From the NCBI GenBank assembly GCA_964017155.1, contig OZ024856.1, forward strand, positions 45,902,610 to 45,966,609: a DNA stretch of 64,000 nucleotides, in the 5' to 3' direction. Source of the DNA: Oasisia sp. SBJ-2009 (Eukaryota; Annelida; Polychaeta; Sabellida; Siboglinidae). The translations under genes were made by a program, and so were the position numbers. The notes beneath the pieces are model-generated. The model had not been told where the DNA came from, did no database searches, and was given only the letters and a program-made list of their open reading frames with translations. Below are positions 1-12,909 of this stretch, one piece after another. The first letter of the stretch is position 1, and the number at the start of each line of letters is the position of its first letter.

Positions 1-19
1 TAGTTTTGTTTCGTCGCAG

Positions 20-137
20 AGAGAGAGAGACACACATACACACCACATTCACATTCACATTCACATTCACATTCACATTCACATTCACATTCACATTCAC
101 ATTCACATTCACATTCACATTCACATTCACATTCACA
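20..137. repeat. (GA)n/(CA)n and ATTCAC hexamer microsatellite
   Basis: A short GA run and CA-rich stretch lead into about 15 near-perfect copies of the hexamer ATTCAC. No gene is seen around it. Confidence 0.95.
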
Positions 138-378
138 TCAACCCGCTCATAAGTAGTACCGTACTGTCGTATATAATTCGTACACCTATTTACACAGAAA
201 GGCGGCTCGCATTAAAACCTATCACACTCACCAAACACGATGTAAGAGTGCCTCGGATTACAACACTCAGACTGACACTTCGCGGTTCCCACCTCGAATA
301 AAGAGGTGTTTGGGCGGGAAATGAACCAAATGACCTAATTCTTCAACATTTGTCACTCATTCACGCACAACCTATAGT

Positions 379-412
379 GTTGTGTCACATGACTCGGGTC
401 ATGTGACACAAC
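379..412. repeat. Perfect 14-bp inverted repeat
   Basis: GTTGTGTCACATGA and its exact reverse complement are separated by six bases. It would form a hairpin or cruciform. I could not tie it to a larger element. Confidence 0.8.
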
Positions 413-857
413 AGTAAAGTCAGTCTGCTGAAGAAGGTTGCGGGAAGCCGCTGAAATATTCGGACCACTCACCTATACAGTTGCTTGAGAGGTAATTATG
501 TGTGAGTACCTGTATAACTAGTGTATGGTTTATACGCCATTTGATGACTACATGAATCCAACTCAGTTGTGTTGCGAAAAAAGTGCCAGTTGGAACTACT
601 TTAGGGTGACCGTAATTTCGACGTGTGTGTATTACCGAGGTGTCCACAAAGCGAGGTTCAGCTGTGTGTTATGTAGGTTTATACTGTGTCCTCTCCACTC
701 TTCTACTAGGCTCAGAATACCAGCATATTGCAGAACATGACCTAAACACCTTTCTACCGTCCATACAAAATATCTTGACCACAAACAATTTCAAACAAGC
801 AACTGTTCAGAATTACCGGATAAGACGGTGTAAACAACATACTTAGCACAATTGAAG

Positions 858-1035
858 AAAATGGAGATGGTTCGGCCATGTCGTAAGAAAGAAAGATGAC
901 AGCATTTCCAAAAGTGCAGTCAGGATGACAATAGAACAAGAACTGGAACAACTAAATTTAAGCTGGGGTCAGGCTGAAAAGAAGGCTACAGGCAAGACGA
1001 AGTTCGTATACTATGTAGCAGCACTCCTTGCGGAC
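858..1035 (+). mobile_element. Decayed 3' end of a non-LTR retrotransposon
   Basis: One frame reads KWRWFGHVVRKKDD, the signature found near the C-terminus of many invertebrate endonuclease/reverse-transcriptase ORFs (usual form RWxGHVxR). Upstream, around 770-857, the same type of sequence is broken by stop codons. It is a short dead fragment; the clade cannot be decided from this much. Confidence 0.6.
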
Positions 1036-3094
1036 ACTATGAATGAAACAGGTGATCACTAGGTGGCGCTGTTGTAGACGTCATTTCGTGGTCTATTATA
1101 TAAGCTCGTGTAGGGAGTGGCCACCCTTCAGTCTACGTGTGCGTGAACATTATTCTGTCTTGTTGGAAGAAGCGTGCAGGTCGCGACGGTTGTGGCAGAT
1201 TTTTGCTGGGGAACCATCACCTCTGCCAATGACAGGCAAACGTAGGTTGCTCATTAAACGATGTTGATTTTGTGTCGAATTAAAGCGGCGACAACTGTCA
1301 ATTAACACGACTGCGTGTGAATGTGTCACATGTGTTTACACAATCGGTTGACAAGTGCCCTTAGTCCACGGACCATGTAGCGTAAGGCGACAATCTACTT
1401 GCCTGTTGACGTTCATGCCATTTCATATTTATCGACATAGAACAGGTTCCTTTATGTTTCTAATCCATAAGTTTTATCAAAATTTAGACTTTTCCATTTA
1501 TGCTAAACGTTTAAATGGATATTGCGTGCTTCATTTGATGGGTCGTATACAATAACATTGGCTTACCAGATTATTGTGTCACTGCACTAACGAGTAATAA
1601 AAAATATCGTAATTATGTATACACTCACCCATTGGTATTTCTAAACTTTTCCCCCAATGTCTCCAATTAATGCTTCAAAGATGCATTCGTGATATCATGA
1701 TATGCTCTTTCTTTAAATTGCAAAGCAGAATGTTTGAGCATACACACCTAAAGAAGTTAAGAACAATGTCACTATTTGCAGCTACAATCCCTATGGGCGC
1801 TATTCCCACAATAACCATCTCTTCAGCTGCAAACTATCTCATCTTATGGTTCCGTCTGTCTCCACCAGGAGTATTGGCCAGTACTCAGCCAAGTTTCCGC
1901 AATACACCTCTGACTGTAATATCAGAAGTAGGCTTAATCTTTAAAATGTTGAAGTTGATTGATAAATTGACTAATCAATATTCTGATAGTATACATTGAC
2001 CTTGTAGAAGACAAGAACATTTAACATTCTTGCGAGGATAGTTCCAGTTTTACACAATTAATAACGTTGCAAATTATTGTGTTCTTCAGTTCCCGAATGG
2101 TTTATAGTTGTAGTTGATACTTCTAGGTGTTTAAGGCGCAAACAATTGCCTTTGTTTCCTTTAATTGCGTTGGCCGCTGTGGCTATCACACCCTGGTCTG
2201 GTAACTCATTTAAGTGGTTCACTACCATTTACTGAAAAATCCGGTTTAATCCGTAGTCGTGATCCTATTTCGTATCTTTATTATGTTCCACGGTGTCACC
2301 TGTAGATGAGATTAGTTTGACGTCATTGTCCTGAGCTGTTGCATGGAGTAGGACGGGGAAAGGAAAATCCCCTTGCTTTAAGAACCTTAATGTGTCTCTA
2401 AGATTACAAGAGGCTGACGTGACAAATAGATAAATGCAATGCTGCTACTAAATTACTTCTCTGCCCCCCCCTCCAAAAAAAACCTGACCGAAACGATATA
2501 AACGTTAATAAATATGTGCACTTTAAGTTTACTGGCCTGTTCGTGTGGTTGTCGTCACATTTACCATTGGTGTATACGTCTTCACGTGTTATTTAAACAT
2601 ACGAGAATAAGTATTACATAACTTATGTCTAGATCATGCATGCTTGGAGCTAGACGCCTCCTTTCAGAGATATAAATAGAGCTGTATCACATTATGGTGT
2701 CTCTGGAGACCGCATAAGACTGACAATTGGGTCATTATCAATCAGTAAAGAAGATCCGCAGCTAACGGCATGACAGTGGTATTCTGAAAGAGTTTTTTAA
2801 TTATCATAAAGTTACTGTTGTCGAACGTCGGCTACTCTTTGGCAAAAGGTGGCATAACCACATGCCTATCGTACGACTGCATACACGATATAACACTTAT
2901 AAGTTCATAAAAATATCCATCCTCTCACAACCAAACGGAAAACATACAGTTCCGCTGTTGTTAATCAAAGTTTAAACCAGCTGACCTGTTTGATTTGCCT
3001 AATCTGTCTATACAGCAAATACGGACACCGATATATTGACATACCGATGTACTGTATATTGTATGTGCATTAGACGTGTTCTGCATCATCAGAC

Positions 3095-3259
3095 GTCGTG
3101 TGTCGTGTGTCGTGTGTCGTGTGTCGTGTGTCGTGTGTCGTATCATGTCGTATCATGTCGTATCATGTCGTATCATGTCGTATCATGTCGTATCATGTCG
3201 TATCATGTCGTATCATGTCGTATCATGTCGTATCATGTCGTATCATGTCGTATCATGTC
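3095..3259. repeat. Tandem arrays (GTGTCGT)n then (TATCATGTCG)n before the cyclin start codon
   Basis: About six copies of a 7-bp unit run directly into 12 copies of the 10-bp unit TATCATGTCG. The array ends about 45 bp before the cyclin ATG at 3303. Every 10-bp unit contains an ATG, and because 10 is not a multiple of 3 the ATGs rotate through all three frames. It therefore lies in the promoter or 5' UTR of the cyclin gene. Confidence 0.95.
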
Positions 3260-3302
3260 ATTCATCCATTTAGAGGCGTGACAAGTGGACTGAAGAAGTT
3301 CA

Positions 3303-6300
3303 ATGACAGGCAAGTCGAACCTTTTCAAAGACGCCGTCAGTAACATCAGCAGACCTTTTGCACGCGCCTTGTCCCAGTGGGGAAGAACAGCGGGGAGTGC
3401 AGCAGGGGAGCGGGAAGTGACCGAAGCGGCGGGAACGGGAGAGCAGCTAGCAGCGGCGGAAGATACCCCGAGGGGAGACGACAGGATGCAGCGCGGCATG
3501 ACAACCCGGAAGTCGAAGCTCGTGGTGAATCTGGTGCACGACAAGAAAAATGACCGAACGAAAATGGTGACGTTTGTTTTGTAGTTAATCTAAGTTGTTC
3601 ATACGTTCGTTTCTAGTTTAGCGGCGGCACAACTGCGTCTTCGAGTGTAAATATTGATAATAATGTACACATAGTTCACTAGTTTCTTCGTGTTGTGCTA
3701 CAAATATGAGTCCTCATTTCGTCCAACCATCCACTAGAATTTCTGATAACAACTACCGATATCAAAGAATAATAATTCATATCTATCTGATCGTCCATCC
3801 ATCCGTCCGCTTGTGGGTCTCTGTCTGTCCGTCTGTCCATCTGCTTGCCTGCCCGCCTGCATGGCTCCCTGCCGCCTCCCTCCCTGTCTCTCTCCCTGCC
3901 TCCCTCCCTGCCTCCCTCCATGCCTACCTTCATCCATCCCCTCGCTTTCTCCCTCCCCTCCCTTCCTCCATGTCTTCCTACCTCCACCACCCCTTCCTCC
4001 TCCCTCTTTATTTCACGCTGCTCACGACCACCGTCTGCTTCAGAAGAGGAACGCGTTCGAGGTGTTGACGAACAAGGCGGACGTGAGCGAGCAGCCGACC
4101 AAGTGCAAGAAGTCGGCGGCGACGGTCACGAAGGCGGCAGAGGTTGGCGTCGGCCGAGCATTCGGTGTCATCCGGAGTAGACAGAACGGGGGTTCGTCGA
4201 CGGCTTCTAGCCGCCTCTTTATACTCCTTGGTATAAACCATTATTATACGAAGACGTGCATTATATAACGGGGTATTGTACCAAGTAGTACTGTAAAATA
4301 AAAAGACTTGGTGTTAATGGTTAGTGCCGATATGAAAAGTACAAAGCAGTGCGAAATCGCAACTTCAAATGGAAATCAAATACGATGTCGTAAAAACAAA
4401 TCATTTTTTTTTTCTTTGGTCATTTTTTTTCGTATTAATTTATGTTTATTGTCTATCAGTGTGTTTTATACATCTAAATACATTCTTCAAATCCAATAAA
4501 AAAAGAATGAGGATATCAGATATACTGAATGGGTATAAAATATTGATAAATAAAATCTTTTTCATTTAGGAAAGATAGCACTTATAGCAAGACTAGTAAA
4601 GGATCAGTGTAGATTAGAGATGAGAAAATTCACAAATGCACTCTTGCCATCTAAAGCAAATTTTCTGGGTGGCATTCGTGTTGATTCTTGTTTGTTATGT
4701 CTTTATTTTCCGATGTTGGAGTGACCCATATCATATGAAGTGAAAGTCTACTAAAATATTTGACATTATACAAGACATTCATTTAAAAGTGTACATAATT
4801 TTTATAATGCTTGAAGTTTTAAAATTGATCTCACCCTCTTGACAATTCATCTAAATCTGTATCGATCCTCGGCTATATTCTCGCTTTTTCGATTGGTTTC
4901 ATCACATCTGCCTTTTTGCCACGTTTCTGTATCTTAATTTCGCCATTTGTCTTGTTGCTGCACTGACGCTCTCTGCTGTCCACGCAGTTCCGTCCTAACA
5001 GCAGTAATAACACGCTTTTATAACTCCTGAATTAGCAAGAACTTTTTTGTCAAACGTAGCTGTGGTATTAGTTAGTATTTGAGTTTACTTTAAAAAGCAT
5101 GGAGTCATTTAGAAAGCTTTTACATTAACAATTACTACTAAATATATATTAAATAAACATCTCTGTTTGATTGCAGAGACGATTAATAAGGCACTGGTGA
5201 AACGACGGAAGACGAACAGAAAGGCATGTGTTCCGGTTGTCTGCGAATTACAGGCCGTAGAAATAGGTAAATGTATAGACCACTGCAGTCTGGGAAACCC
5301 TTTGACAAAAGTTGACTGCCAAAAGGAACAACAAAAATCTGTTTTTTTTATTTATTTGTCACATTTAAAAATAAAATATATATTTCGTACTGTAAAATTG
5401 CAATTGCACAATCTTTAAAATTATTAACTTTGTAATATTATATAACATTATGATACCTTATGGGTGCAAAGCATTTTGGGATTGTTAAACATCGATAGGT
5501 ATTGCGCTAAACTGAGCTTTAACGGATATTGTGTTTCCAGTATTCTCAACTGAGCTTGTACGGATATTTTGTTTCCAGATGCCCTTTGCAGTCTGAAGGA
5601 GCTCTCTTCTGCCGTTGATGACATTCTTCTGCACCGGCCACCTGACGGCGTAACGGATATCGACGCCAATGTGAACCACTTCCGGTGTCCCGAATACGCC
5701 TGGGACATGATCGATTACTTGCTGGTTTGTCATGTACCACTTTCATATGTACGCAATCATGTTGCAGATATATTTTGTGAAATTTGTTTGATGTCAAAGT
5801 TTGAAAGTTTTCGTTAATATAATTTATCAGTTTGTGTCGTACATTATTTACTAAAGTGGCCTGATCATCGTAGAGTGAGTATGCGTGGCTGGTGAGGTGT
5901 TAACATTGGAAAAGGTGGGAGATTGCCCTAGAGTAGTGGGAGGTTGACCACCAACCACAGGGCCCAAATGAGAGGTTGGTCTCAATGTCACCAACTGTCA
6001 CCAATACCTTCATAACACCTACTTCAGTATTATAATCAAGTAAATAGCCGCAAGCGTTGACACGAAACAGGCAAACAATGCAAATCCTGCTTTATCCGTG
6101 CAACGAAGAAGGCGAAACATTTGAACTAAAATCTAATTTCATGTTATTGGAACCTGACAGCGCATGGACGAGAAGTTCACGCTTCAGAACGGGATTATCT
6201 TTGAGAGCGAGGAACTGAATGCGAACGTGCGTGCCGTGCTCGTCGACTGGCTCATACAAGTCCAGGTATGTCCTACTGCACTGTACCATTTTTGCACATA

Positions 6301-6628
6301 TTATAACTAGTGTAACACGTAGGCGTTTCGGAAGTGACATTGAACACAATCTGTTGGTCTCAATAAATATTACGTAGATAAGTACACGACGTCGTGGTGA
6401 CGTTGATGGTATGCTTTATTTTAGCTATTGTGTAATTACTTCTTAAGTATACGAAATAGGAAAATACGAGAGAGTTTGGTAGTTATTCCGAGAGAGAGGG
6501 AGAGAGAGAGAGGGAGGGGGGAGGAGAGAGAGCGAGAGGGTGAGATGTAGGGAAGGTGAGTGGGAGTGAGAGAGAAAGAGAGGGAGAAGGAGGGAGGGAG
6601 GGTGAGAGGGAGACTGAGAGAGATAGAA

Positions 6629-6659
<31 letters not shown>

Positions 6660-9600
6660 CGAGAGAGAGAGAGAGAGAGAAAGTAGTCATTTAAAGGTAA
6701 CGGTTTATTTCGTATCCGTGACATCATACATTAATTACTGAAAATTAATTGCCCGAGGTCCAACCTGGGCAAGAGGAAAACTTAACATGCAAATATACGA
6801 ACGTTCGATTATAGCTAGATGTTCCCTCGCACAGGACCATCTACAGACGCACCAGGAGACCCTGCATCTGTGTATCTCCATGTTGGACGACTTCCTCTCC
6901 CGACAGAGGGTCAGCCTCAGTCGGGTACAGTTACTCGGCATCACGTGCCTCTTCGTCGCCTGCAAGTTCGAAGAGAGATTTTGCCCATCCGTGAGTTACT
7001 TCAGGCTTTCCCTGATCTCAGGGTAGTGTTCAAACGCACTTGCCAGGTTTTACCACAATAGAGCAAAACATAAGTAATCTGTATTGCTTTTTTAAAGAAG
7101 AATTATTTTTATAACAGGCTTCCGTTTAACTGTACGGCAGAGTAGTGTTGATGCACGAACCAGTTAAGATAAATGTGTGCAATCACACATCACACATTAT
7201 GACACATTAAGTGTAATCATATCTTTCATGTAAATGTTGATGATTAACTGGATGGGTGAATTGTGAGGCCGGGAATGATGAATTGACAGACATTGTATTA
7301 CAATACCTAGCAACGAACATTCAAATTGCATTGCATCTTCAGCTGACACACTTCCACCACTGATGTGCCTCAAATAGTCTCGCTTAACTGGCTCTCGCGT
7401 GACTTCGCCGAGAAGTCTGGTGACGCATGTGGTTTGCTTTATTTAATGTCACGAAATTAAGTTATAAAATATATGTCCACACAATAAAAGTGACAAAAAA
7501 GATAAGATGAGAGGAAAAACGAACAGCAAAAAATTGTCATTTCTGTTTATTTCGTGTGTGACATGTTTCAAGATAAGTTTACTGTTGAATAGTGTTTGTA
7601 GTATTATCTGATAAAAACTGTGTCCTTGATTAGTTTGTTCTTTCAAAGTCGACATGGGAGGCGAATCATTGTCTACCGTATTCTGGTGAAACCGACGCTA
7701 TGTCTTAAAATGTTTTCTCACGTGATGTAACTACCATTATGCTCCGTACACAGATCAACAAGTTGATCCGTCTGACAGACGACACGTACACGTATGATCA
7801 GGTCATCAAGATGGAGATCGTCGTCCTGCGCGTGCTCAACTTCCGGTTGTCGCGACCAACTCCGACGGTCTTCCTCGACCGTGTTCTCGCATCACATGAA
7901 CACAACAAGAAGGTTCGAGTGTGACGTCACGCACGATTGCAACTAGCATCGACATTTGAATGTGCACAATATTCGTTACAATCTAGACCTTACATTTACG
8001 CTTTTGTAAAGGGAAAAACAAAATGCTTTATGAAACTTTCGTTGTCCAAATAGCAAGATGAATTTATAGGTGCGGGAACAGGCTGGGCTTGGCAGCTATT
8101 CCGTGGAATTTTTGGTTTGAGCATCAATACAGTTATCAAATCAAATTAGTAAACCAGAAGTATCGGCAAGACGGCTGTAAAAATTACCCCTTCATCGCCC
8201 CTCGTCTTGATAGCGCCTTCTCAGCCGTCAGTGTAATTCGTCCGCGGCCAGTGGGTGAAAAATACCTCCAGTATGAGCAGTTGCTGCGTATTACGCATAT
8301 CAATAATATAACCTAATGCATTTCTAAGCGCAACAATTGAACTGGCATAGCACATTAATTAAGAGAGTAACATACGAAGAACCGCCATGTTCCAGAACAT
8401 GCTAGTATCATAGTCGATCTTGTTGTCGACAGATCGACCAGCTCGCTCGCTACCTGCTCGACCTGAGTCTGTGCGACATCCACTGTGTGGGGCATCTGTC
8501 GTCCTTGAAGGCGGCTGCCAGCGTCTACGTCGCCCGTAGAGTGCTCATCGACGCCGGGGAGGTGCCGGACGACGAGACGACCATAGCGTGGACCCGCTCT
8601 CTGGAGTTCTACAGGTGTTTACTTCAACGAACGACATATAGGCATAGCGGTCATCCTGTTCTGTCTGTTATAATAAATATTAAACAATGACAGGGCTTAA
8701 TTATTAAATAGTAGTGATAAGTATTAACAAGTAATCATCAGGATCTATAAATTTTACCAAGAAATTGTAGTGAGTCGTAAATAATTATCTAATAAGTCGG
8801 TCTAATTAAGTAACAGTAACAAGTAATGATTATTGGTAGCAATAAACAACAGTGGTTAACACTATTTATTACTTTAAATCTATTCTCACTTATAATATTG
8901 TATAATTAAGTGCACGTGTTTTTCAAAGTTTGTGTATGCACGTATGCATGCACGTATGCTGTATCCTATTAAGCCGTTCAATGTTGGGGAATGATATATG
9001 TAACTTTAATGTATGTGATTCATTCCTTGTCCGGCCTCGTCTTCCCTGGTGTCCTCACTTACATCCTCTGGTTTATTCCGTCCACATTTTCTAACACAAC
9101 CCGTTTTGATTTTCTTGTGTGCTAAAAACGTTCACGCAACATAATTGAGTATAACTTAGCGACTTCTGTGTCTACAGCACCTTCACAGAGAGCGACATGA
9201 GCCCTGTCGTTGTCCGGTTTGCCAAGCTGCTGCTGAGAGCCGAGAAGTCAAAATTTCAGGTGGGTTGTTGTTCGTGACCCTTGTAGCAAGCTGTATCTGT
9301 CAAGTCATCCCGTGCATTTAACTCCCAACATAGGCAGAAATAACATATGCTCCTAGACGGATTCACTAATTAGTCTCAAGCCGTTCACCAAGTTTACCAC
9401 ATATAATTAACATTTTCATAATCTACTGAATTACAAATCTCGAGTACAAATTCTCTGGCGAATCTTCAAGGTTAGCAATGGAAAAAACAAGGTTCCGCAT
9501 TCCCCTTTGCGCTCAAAGAGCCAGACTCATGGCCCGAGAACGTCGTTTGTCGCCTTCACGTCCCGAAAAGATGTACACCTCCTTTCTGTTTCTGCAGTCC

Positions 9601-10246
9601 ACGCAACCACCCATTCACATCTGCTCCTTTCCAGATCATATTACCTCCTCCATTTGAACACACACGATCTCCAGGAGCCTGCCACAAATGCGGACGTTTA
9701 CCTATGCCTATAAGCTGTACATGTCCTTTGACCCCCACGACATATATAATAGCAGCCACCATTATATATTATTATTATTATAACACTAAATATCGTTATG
9801 CAATTTACTTGCGATCGACTTTGTTTAATATTACGCATTCATTGACCAGTGCCCTTTTGTGCGCCCTGGATGGTGGTATAAATATGGACTATTGTGAGCG
9901 ATTTCTACATCGAAACTTCAATCACCCTGTTATAATGGCGTCAATTAATAAAACTGTTGGCAGCTTCAAATTCAACCGCAGCGCCGTCACTGGAAAAATG
10001 CTTAGCCCAACATGCTCCAAAAGCCTACCAATGTCTAGGAGCCTGCCTGTCTCAAACCTGTAATTCTGCGTATACTTGCAGGGTGCACGCAACAAGTACA
10101 CGAGCCAGTCACGATTCGGGGTGATCAGCCAGTGGCCAGCCGCCAACGATTCGGACATGCTGCGTACTCTCGCCTCGATGCCTCCTAGTAGGAGAGACAC
10201 AGAATCGTCCGCAGGCTCGGCCGTGCAAGTTTTCGCGTCTCTGTGA
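3303..10246 (+). CDS. G2/mitotic-specific cyclin, cyclin B3-like (10 exons)
   Basis: Exons read from splice consensus and frame: 3303-3566, 4044-4176, 5177-5266, 5579-5724, 6161-6265, 6835-6990, 7754-7912, 8433-8614, 9178-9259 and 10082-10246. They sum to 1482 nt (493 residues plus stop), a usual B-type cyclin length, and all phases agree. Exon 2 opens with KRNAFEVLTN, a destruction box (RxxFxxLxN) like the KRxAFxxLTN form of cyclin B3. A basic segment KRRKTNRK follows in exon 3. The cyclin box begins with CPEYAWDMIDYLLRMDEKF and VRAVLVDWLIQVQ and continues with HQETLHLCISMLDDFL, LLGITCLFVACKFEE and LTDDTYTYDQVIKMEI; exons 8-10 form the second cyclin fold. Such cyclins bind and activate CDK1 for entry into and exit from mitosis and are destroyed through APC/C. 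The end of exon 2 is the least certain border: several phase-1 donors exist and 4176 was chosen. Cyclin A or B1/B2 is less likely. Confidence 0.88.
3785..4010 (+). repeat. Pyrimidine-rich CCTCCCT/CTGCC simple repeat in cyclin intron 1
   Basis: About 220 bp of C/T-rich, irregular short repeats (CTCCCTGCC, CCATCCGTC). It ends about 35 bp before the exon 2 acceptor at 4043 and so extends the polypyrimidine tract of that splice site. Confidence 0.85.
4308..4640 (+). mobile_element. Degenerate CR1 fragment in cyclin intron 2
   Basis: The frame at 4318-4390 reads VSADMKSTKQCEIATSNGNQ, which matches residues around 737-755 of the intact CR1 ORF at 44.6-47.5 kb (ISADMKLSEQCAIAAAKGNQ). The stretch 4505-4640 again matches it (DILNGYKILINKIFF, then DQCRLEMRKF in another frame), with about 80 residues missing between. 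It is an old, internally deleted and frameshifted copy of the same family. Confidence 0.7.
5510..5578 (+). repeat. Duplicated 3' splice site, 38-bp period, before cyclin exon 4
   Basis: Two near-identical segments of about 30 bp, each with a pyrimidine tract and TTTCCAG, end at 5540 and 5578. The second is the acceptor that keeps the cyclin frame. Use of the first would add 38 nt and shift the frame. Confidence 0.75.
6484..6682 (+). repeat. Purine-rich (GA)n/GGAGGGA microsatellite in cyclin intron 5
   Basis: About 200 bp almost purely A/G on the plus strand, with runs of GAGAGAGA and GGGAGG. Sequence of this kind can form triplex (H-DNA) structure. It lies about 150 bp before exon 6. Confidence 0.92.
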
Positions 10247-11089
10247 CGTCGCGGTATTGTCTGACAGTCGTGACATTGACGTCGCACTGACGTCACACCA
10301 AAACGGCTGAGATATCGCGATGGTGGGATGTTGCGAGATTTTGGCGTTGCTGAAATGAAAGGTTGAGCGAAAGTGAAGTCACGATCCGTCGTGGGGAAAT
10401 AACAAATTCGTATGTGTTGACATTATTCTTGACATAGCATAAATATTAATTAACCCACACCGTCTCTTATGACGTGGCTATGCTATGACGTCATACCCCT
10501 ACAAAGACCGGCATCTGGATTATGACGAGGAAACGATTTCCATAAAATCTGGTGCGTTGACACAATAGGTAAATGTGTTAAACGCGATGAGCAGGAAGGC
10601 ATTATCGGTCTAGCAAACTATTATTATTAATGCTAGTTAAAACCACCCGCTGCCGATTGTTGTACAAAGTTATATTCACTGGTATGTTTTTCTACGAAGC
10701 ACTGCCCAATTTTGGAGATGTTTACTCTATTTTACAACACCGTTTTACCGTGTTATTTTATTACGTTTTATTCGAGATGTAGTTTATCTGATGTTTACCA
10801 TTGTCATTATTGTGGGAATACTGTTAACTTATTGACTTACTTGTTTTTATCATTGTTCTATGCCAGTTGAGGGCATTGCCTTGTGACGGGAACTACGACT
10901 TATTTTCGGTGATAGTAGTTTTACATTTTGAGCTGTTTTCCAGTTCGAGTGGTTGACGTTATTATTGGCAGCTTACATAAGTCTACTGCATCACAAGCAA
11001 ACTATACATCATATGTGTGTATGTAGATGTGCCTATGACATTTGGGCATGTTTTCTGTGATATTTACATTTACTTCTTTTTGTCACTGA

Positions 11090-11095
11090 AATAAA
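11090..11095 (+). terminator. Candidate cyclin polyadenylation signal
   Basis: AATAAA occurs 844 bp after the cyclin stop codon, just before a T/G-rich stretch (TTGTATTGCCTCTTTGTTCT). This gives a 3' UTR of about 0.85 kb. It is the clearest signal seen in that interval; transcript data would be needed to confirm use. Confidence 0.5.
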
Positions 11096-11254
11096 TTTTA
11101 TCAACCAGCTTGTATTGCCTCTTTGTTCTGTTGTCAACTAACATATTCTATATTCTGTGATGTCCTTAGCGTGGGTTTGGATTGTCATTTCGTGACTATC
11201 GGTGCCGTGGTCTATCTATTTCACACAAAAAAGGTTGTTAGCATAACTTTGACG

Positions 11255-11257
<3 letters not shown>

Positions 11258-11319
<62 letters not shown>
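11258..11319. repeat. (TA)n microsatellite
   Basis: About 31 uninterrupted TA dinucleotides. The surrounding interval 11100-12640 is AT-rich, and I see no gene in it. Confidence 0.97.
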
Positions 11320-11321
<2 letters not shown>

Positions 11322-12785
11322 ACCTCACGGTATCTTACCATAATTCCTGCTTCATAAAGATTTGCACTTCTATTTATGTTTGTGTGAACGTAATTTAAAT
11401 TTTGAATAGTTGCTATAACATTATTTAAAATTCGGCCCGAGAACCAATAAGCGTCTCTATCCAATTATGGGGAACAGCCGCCCTCGGCATCGGCAAAGCA
11501 TAAAACTACTACAAGACGGAATTGCTGGGCTACAAAGTGCTGCCACCTCACGGAGCTTGGGTAATCGAAGCTACTGTGTGAGGGGGCTAAACAATGCTGC
11601 CACCCCACGGATAATCTTGCCATAATTGCGGCTTCATAAAATTTATCTTCATGACTGTATATAATATTATTATCTGTTAATGTGAGGTATACGTAATACA
11701 ATATATAACATGATACATGTTTATAATGCAGCTAGACAGTTTACTTATTATAATAAAACAATTCAAACAATGGCTAATATACAATTTTACACAATGTTTC
11801 CAATTGATTTAAAATAAGTTTATTTGAATGACAGCAAAACAAGACTGAGAAGTTATAAATATCAGGTGAGTCATTTAAATAATTGAGCTTGAAAATGTAG
11901 CTCTGCAGACAAAATACATAACATAAAGACAGAATACCATAGCTACAATTAACATTTGCGTTTGGTGAAATACAAAATGCTTAGGTTGAATTAATTGAAA
12001 TGTGATACAGCTGTATACTGTACCAGTCGGTGGAATAATTTTTTTTATCAACAGACATTTAGATAACAAACTGTTCAAAGATATTACAGTACTTAGAACT
12101 GATGAAGACAGGTATGTGAGACTTGTCTAATTGTATTAATGTCGAAGTCACAGGTAAAAATAAAAACATCAGACAATTATTAAATACGAGTTTCTAACTT
12201 CAGGCAATTTTAATTTATTTTTATTTGAAAAAAATCTATGTTCAAAAATATATTGGCCAAGCCAAACATATTCCGGTTACATAAATTATGCTAACTAAAG
12301 AAATATACAAATAAAGCACAACACTTTGAATTATTATTATTAAAACAAAGTACTAATACATGTGAATTGTTTAACATAGTTATCTAAAATAACAAGTATA
12401 GGCAATGATAAATCAAATGTAGGATTTGTTTGGTAGTTTATTATTCATAATAATGACCATGAATATATTATTCTAATTCTCATTTGTCCAAAAAGTATTG
12501 TGTAAATTACACAAATTCTCATAATATTCAGTTACACCTGTACACAGAGGAATAACATCGCTCTTCATGTGAAGGCTAGTGTAATGCAATGACAAGACAA
12601 ATGTAGGGCATTTAGTAATTTAATAAGATACAAGTGAAAGATTCACTCCATATTATATATATATATACTATATTCATACATATATACTGCCCATATATTT
12701 GTTGATGACGAGTCAGAATAATGACGATTATATCCCCTACCGCTGTCTTTTAATTTCAACACAGAAAAATGCTCTGGTGAAAATG

Positions 12786-12880
12786 ACCAGGAAACATGGT
12801 ACACCAGGAAACATGGTACACCAGGAAATATGGTACACCAGGAAACATGGTACACCAGGAAACATGGTACACCAGGAATC
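12786..12880. repeat. 17-bp minisatellite next to the zinc-finger stop codon
   Basis: Five to six copies of a unit reading GGAAACATGGTACACCA lie 30-125 bp downstream (minus sense) of the zinc-finger stop codon, so in its 3' UTR. Copies differ by one or two bases. Confidence 0.95.
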
Positions 12881-12909
12881 ATCCTGTGGTGTCATGACAA
12901 AAATGTTTC

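Noticed and set aside
49..137. Regular repeats considered as a CRISPR-like or telomeric array
   Set aside because: The units are contiguous hexamers without spacers, and ATTCAC is not the animal telomere repeat.
1670..1999. 109-residue plus-strand frame
   Set aside because: No similarity that I recognise and no splice context; this length is expected by chance.
3036..3343. Three overlapping frames with SYHVVSCRIM repeats
   Set aside because: By-products of the 10-bp array, with the same repeat in every frame.
3679..4268. Frames rich in Pro/Leu/Ser or Arg/Gly on both strands
   Set aside because: They arise from the CT-rich simple repeat plus cyclin exon 2 read in other frames.
6436..6741. 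Ser/Leu-rich and Arg/Glu-rich frames over the GA repeat
   Set aside because: Microsatellite translation, with no other support.
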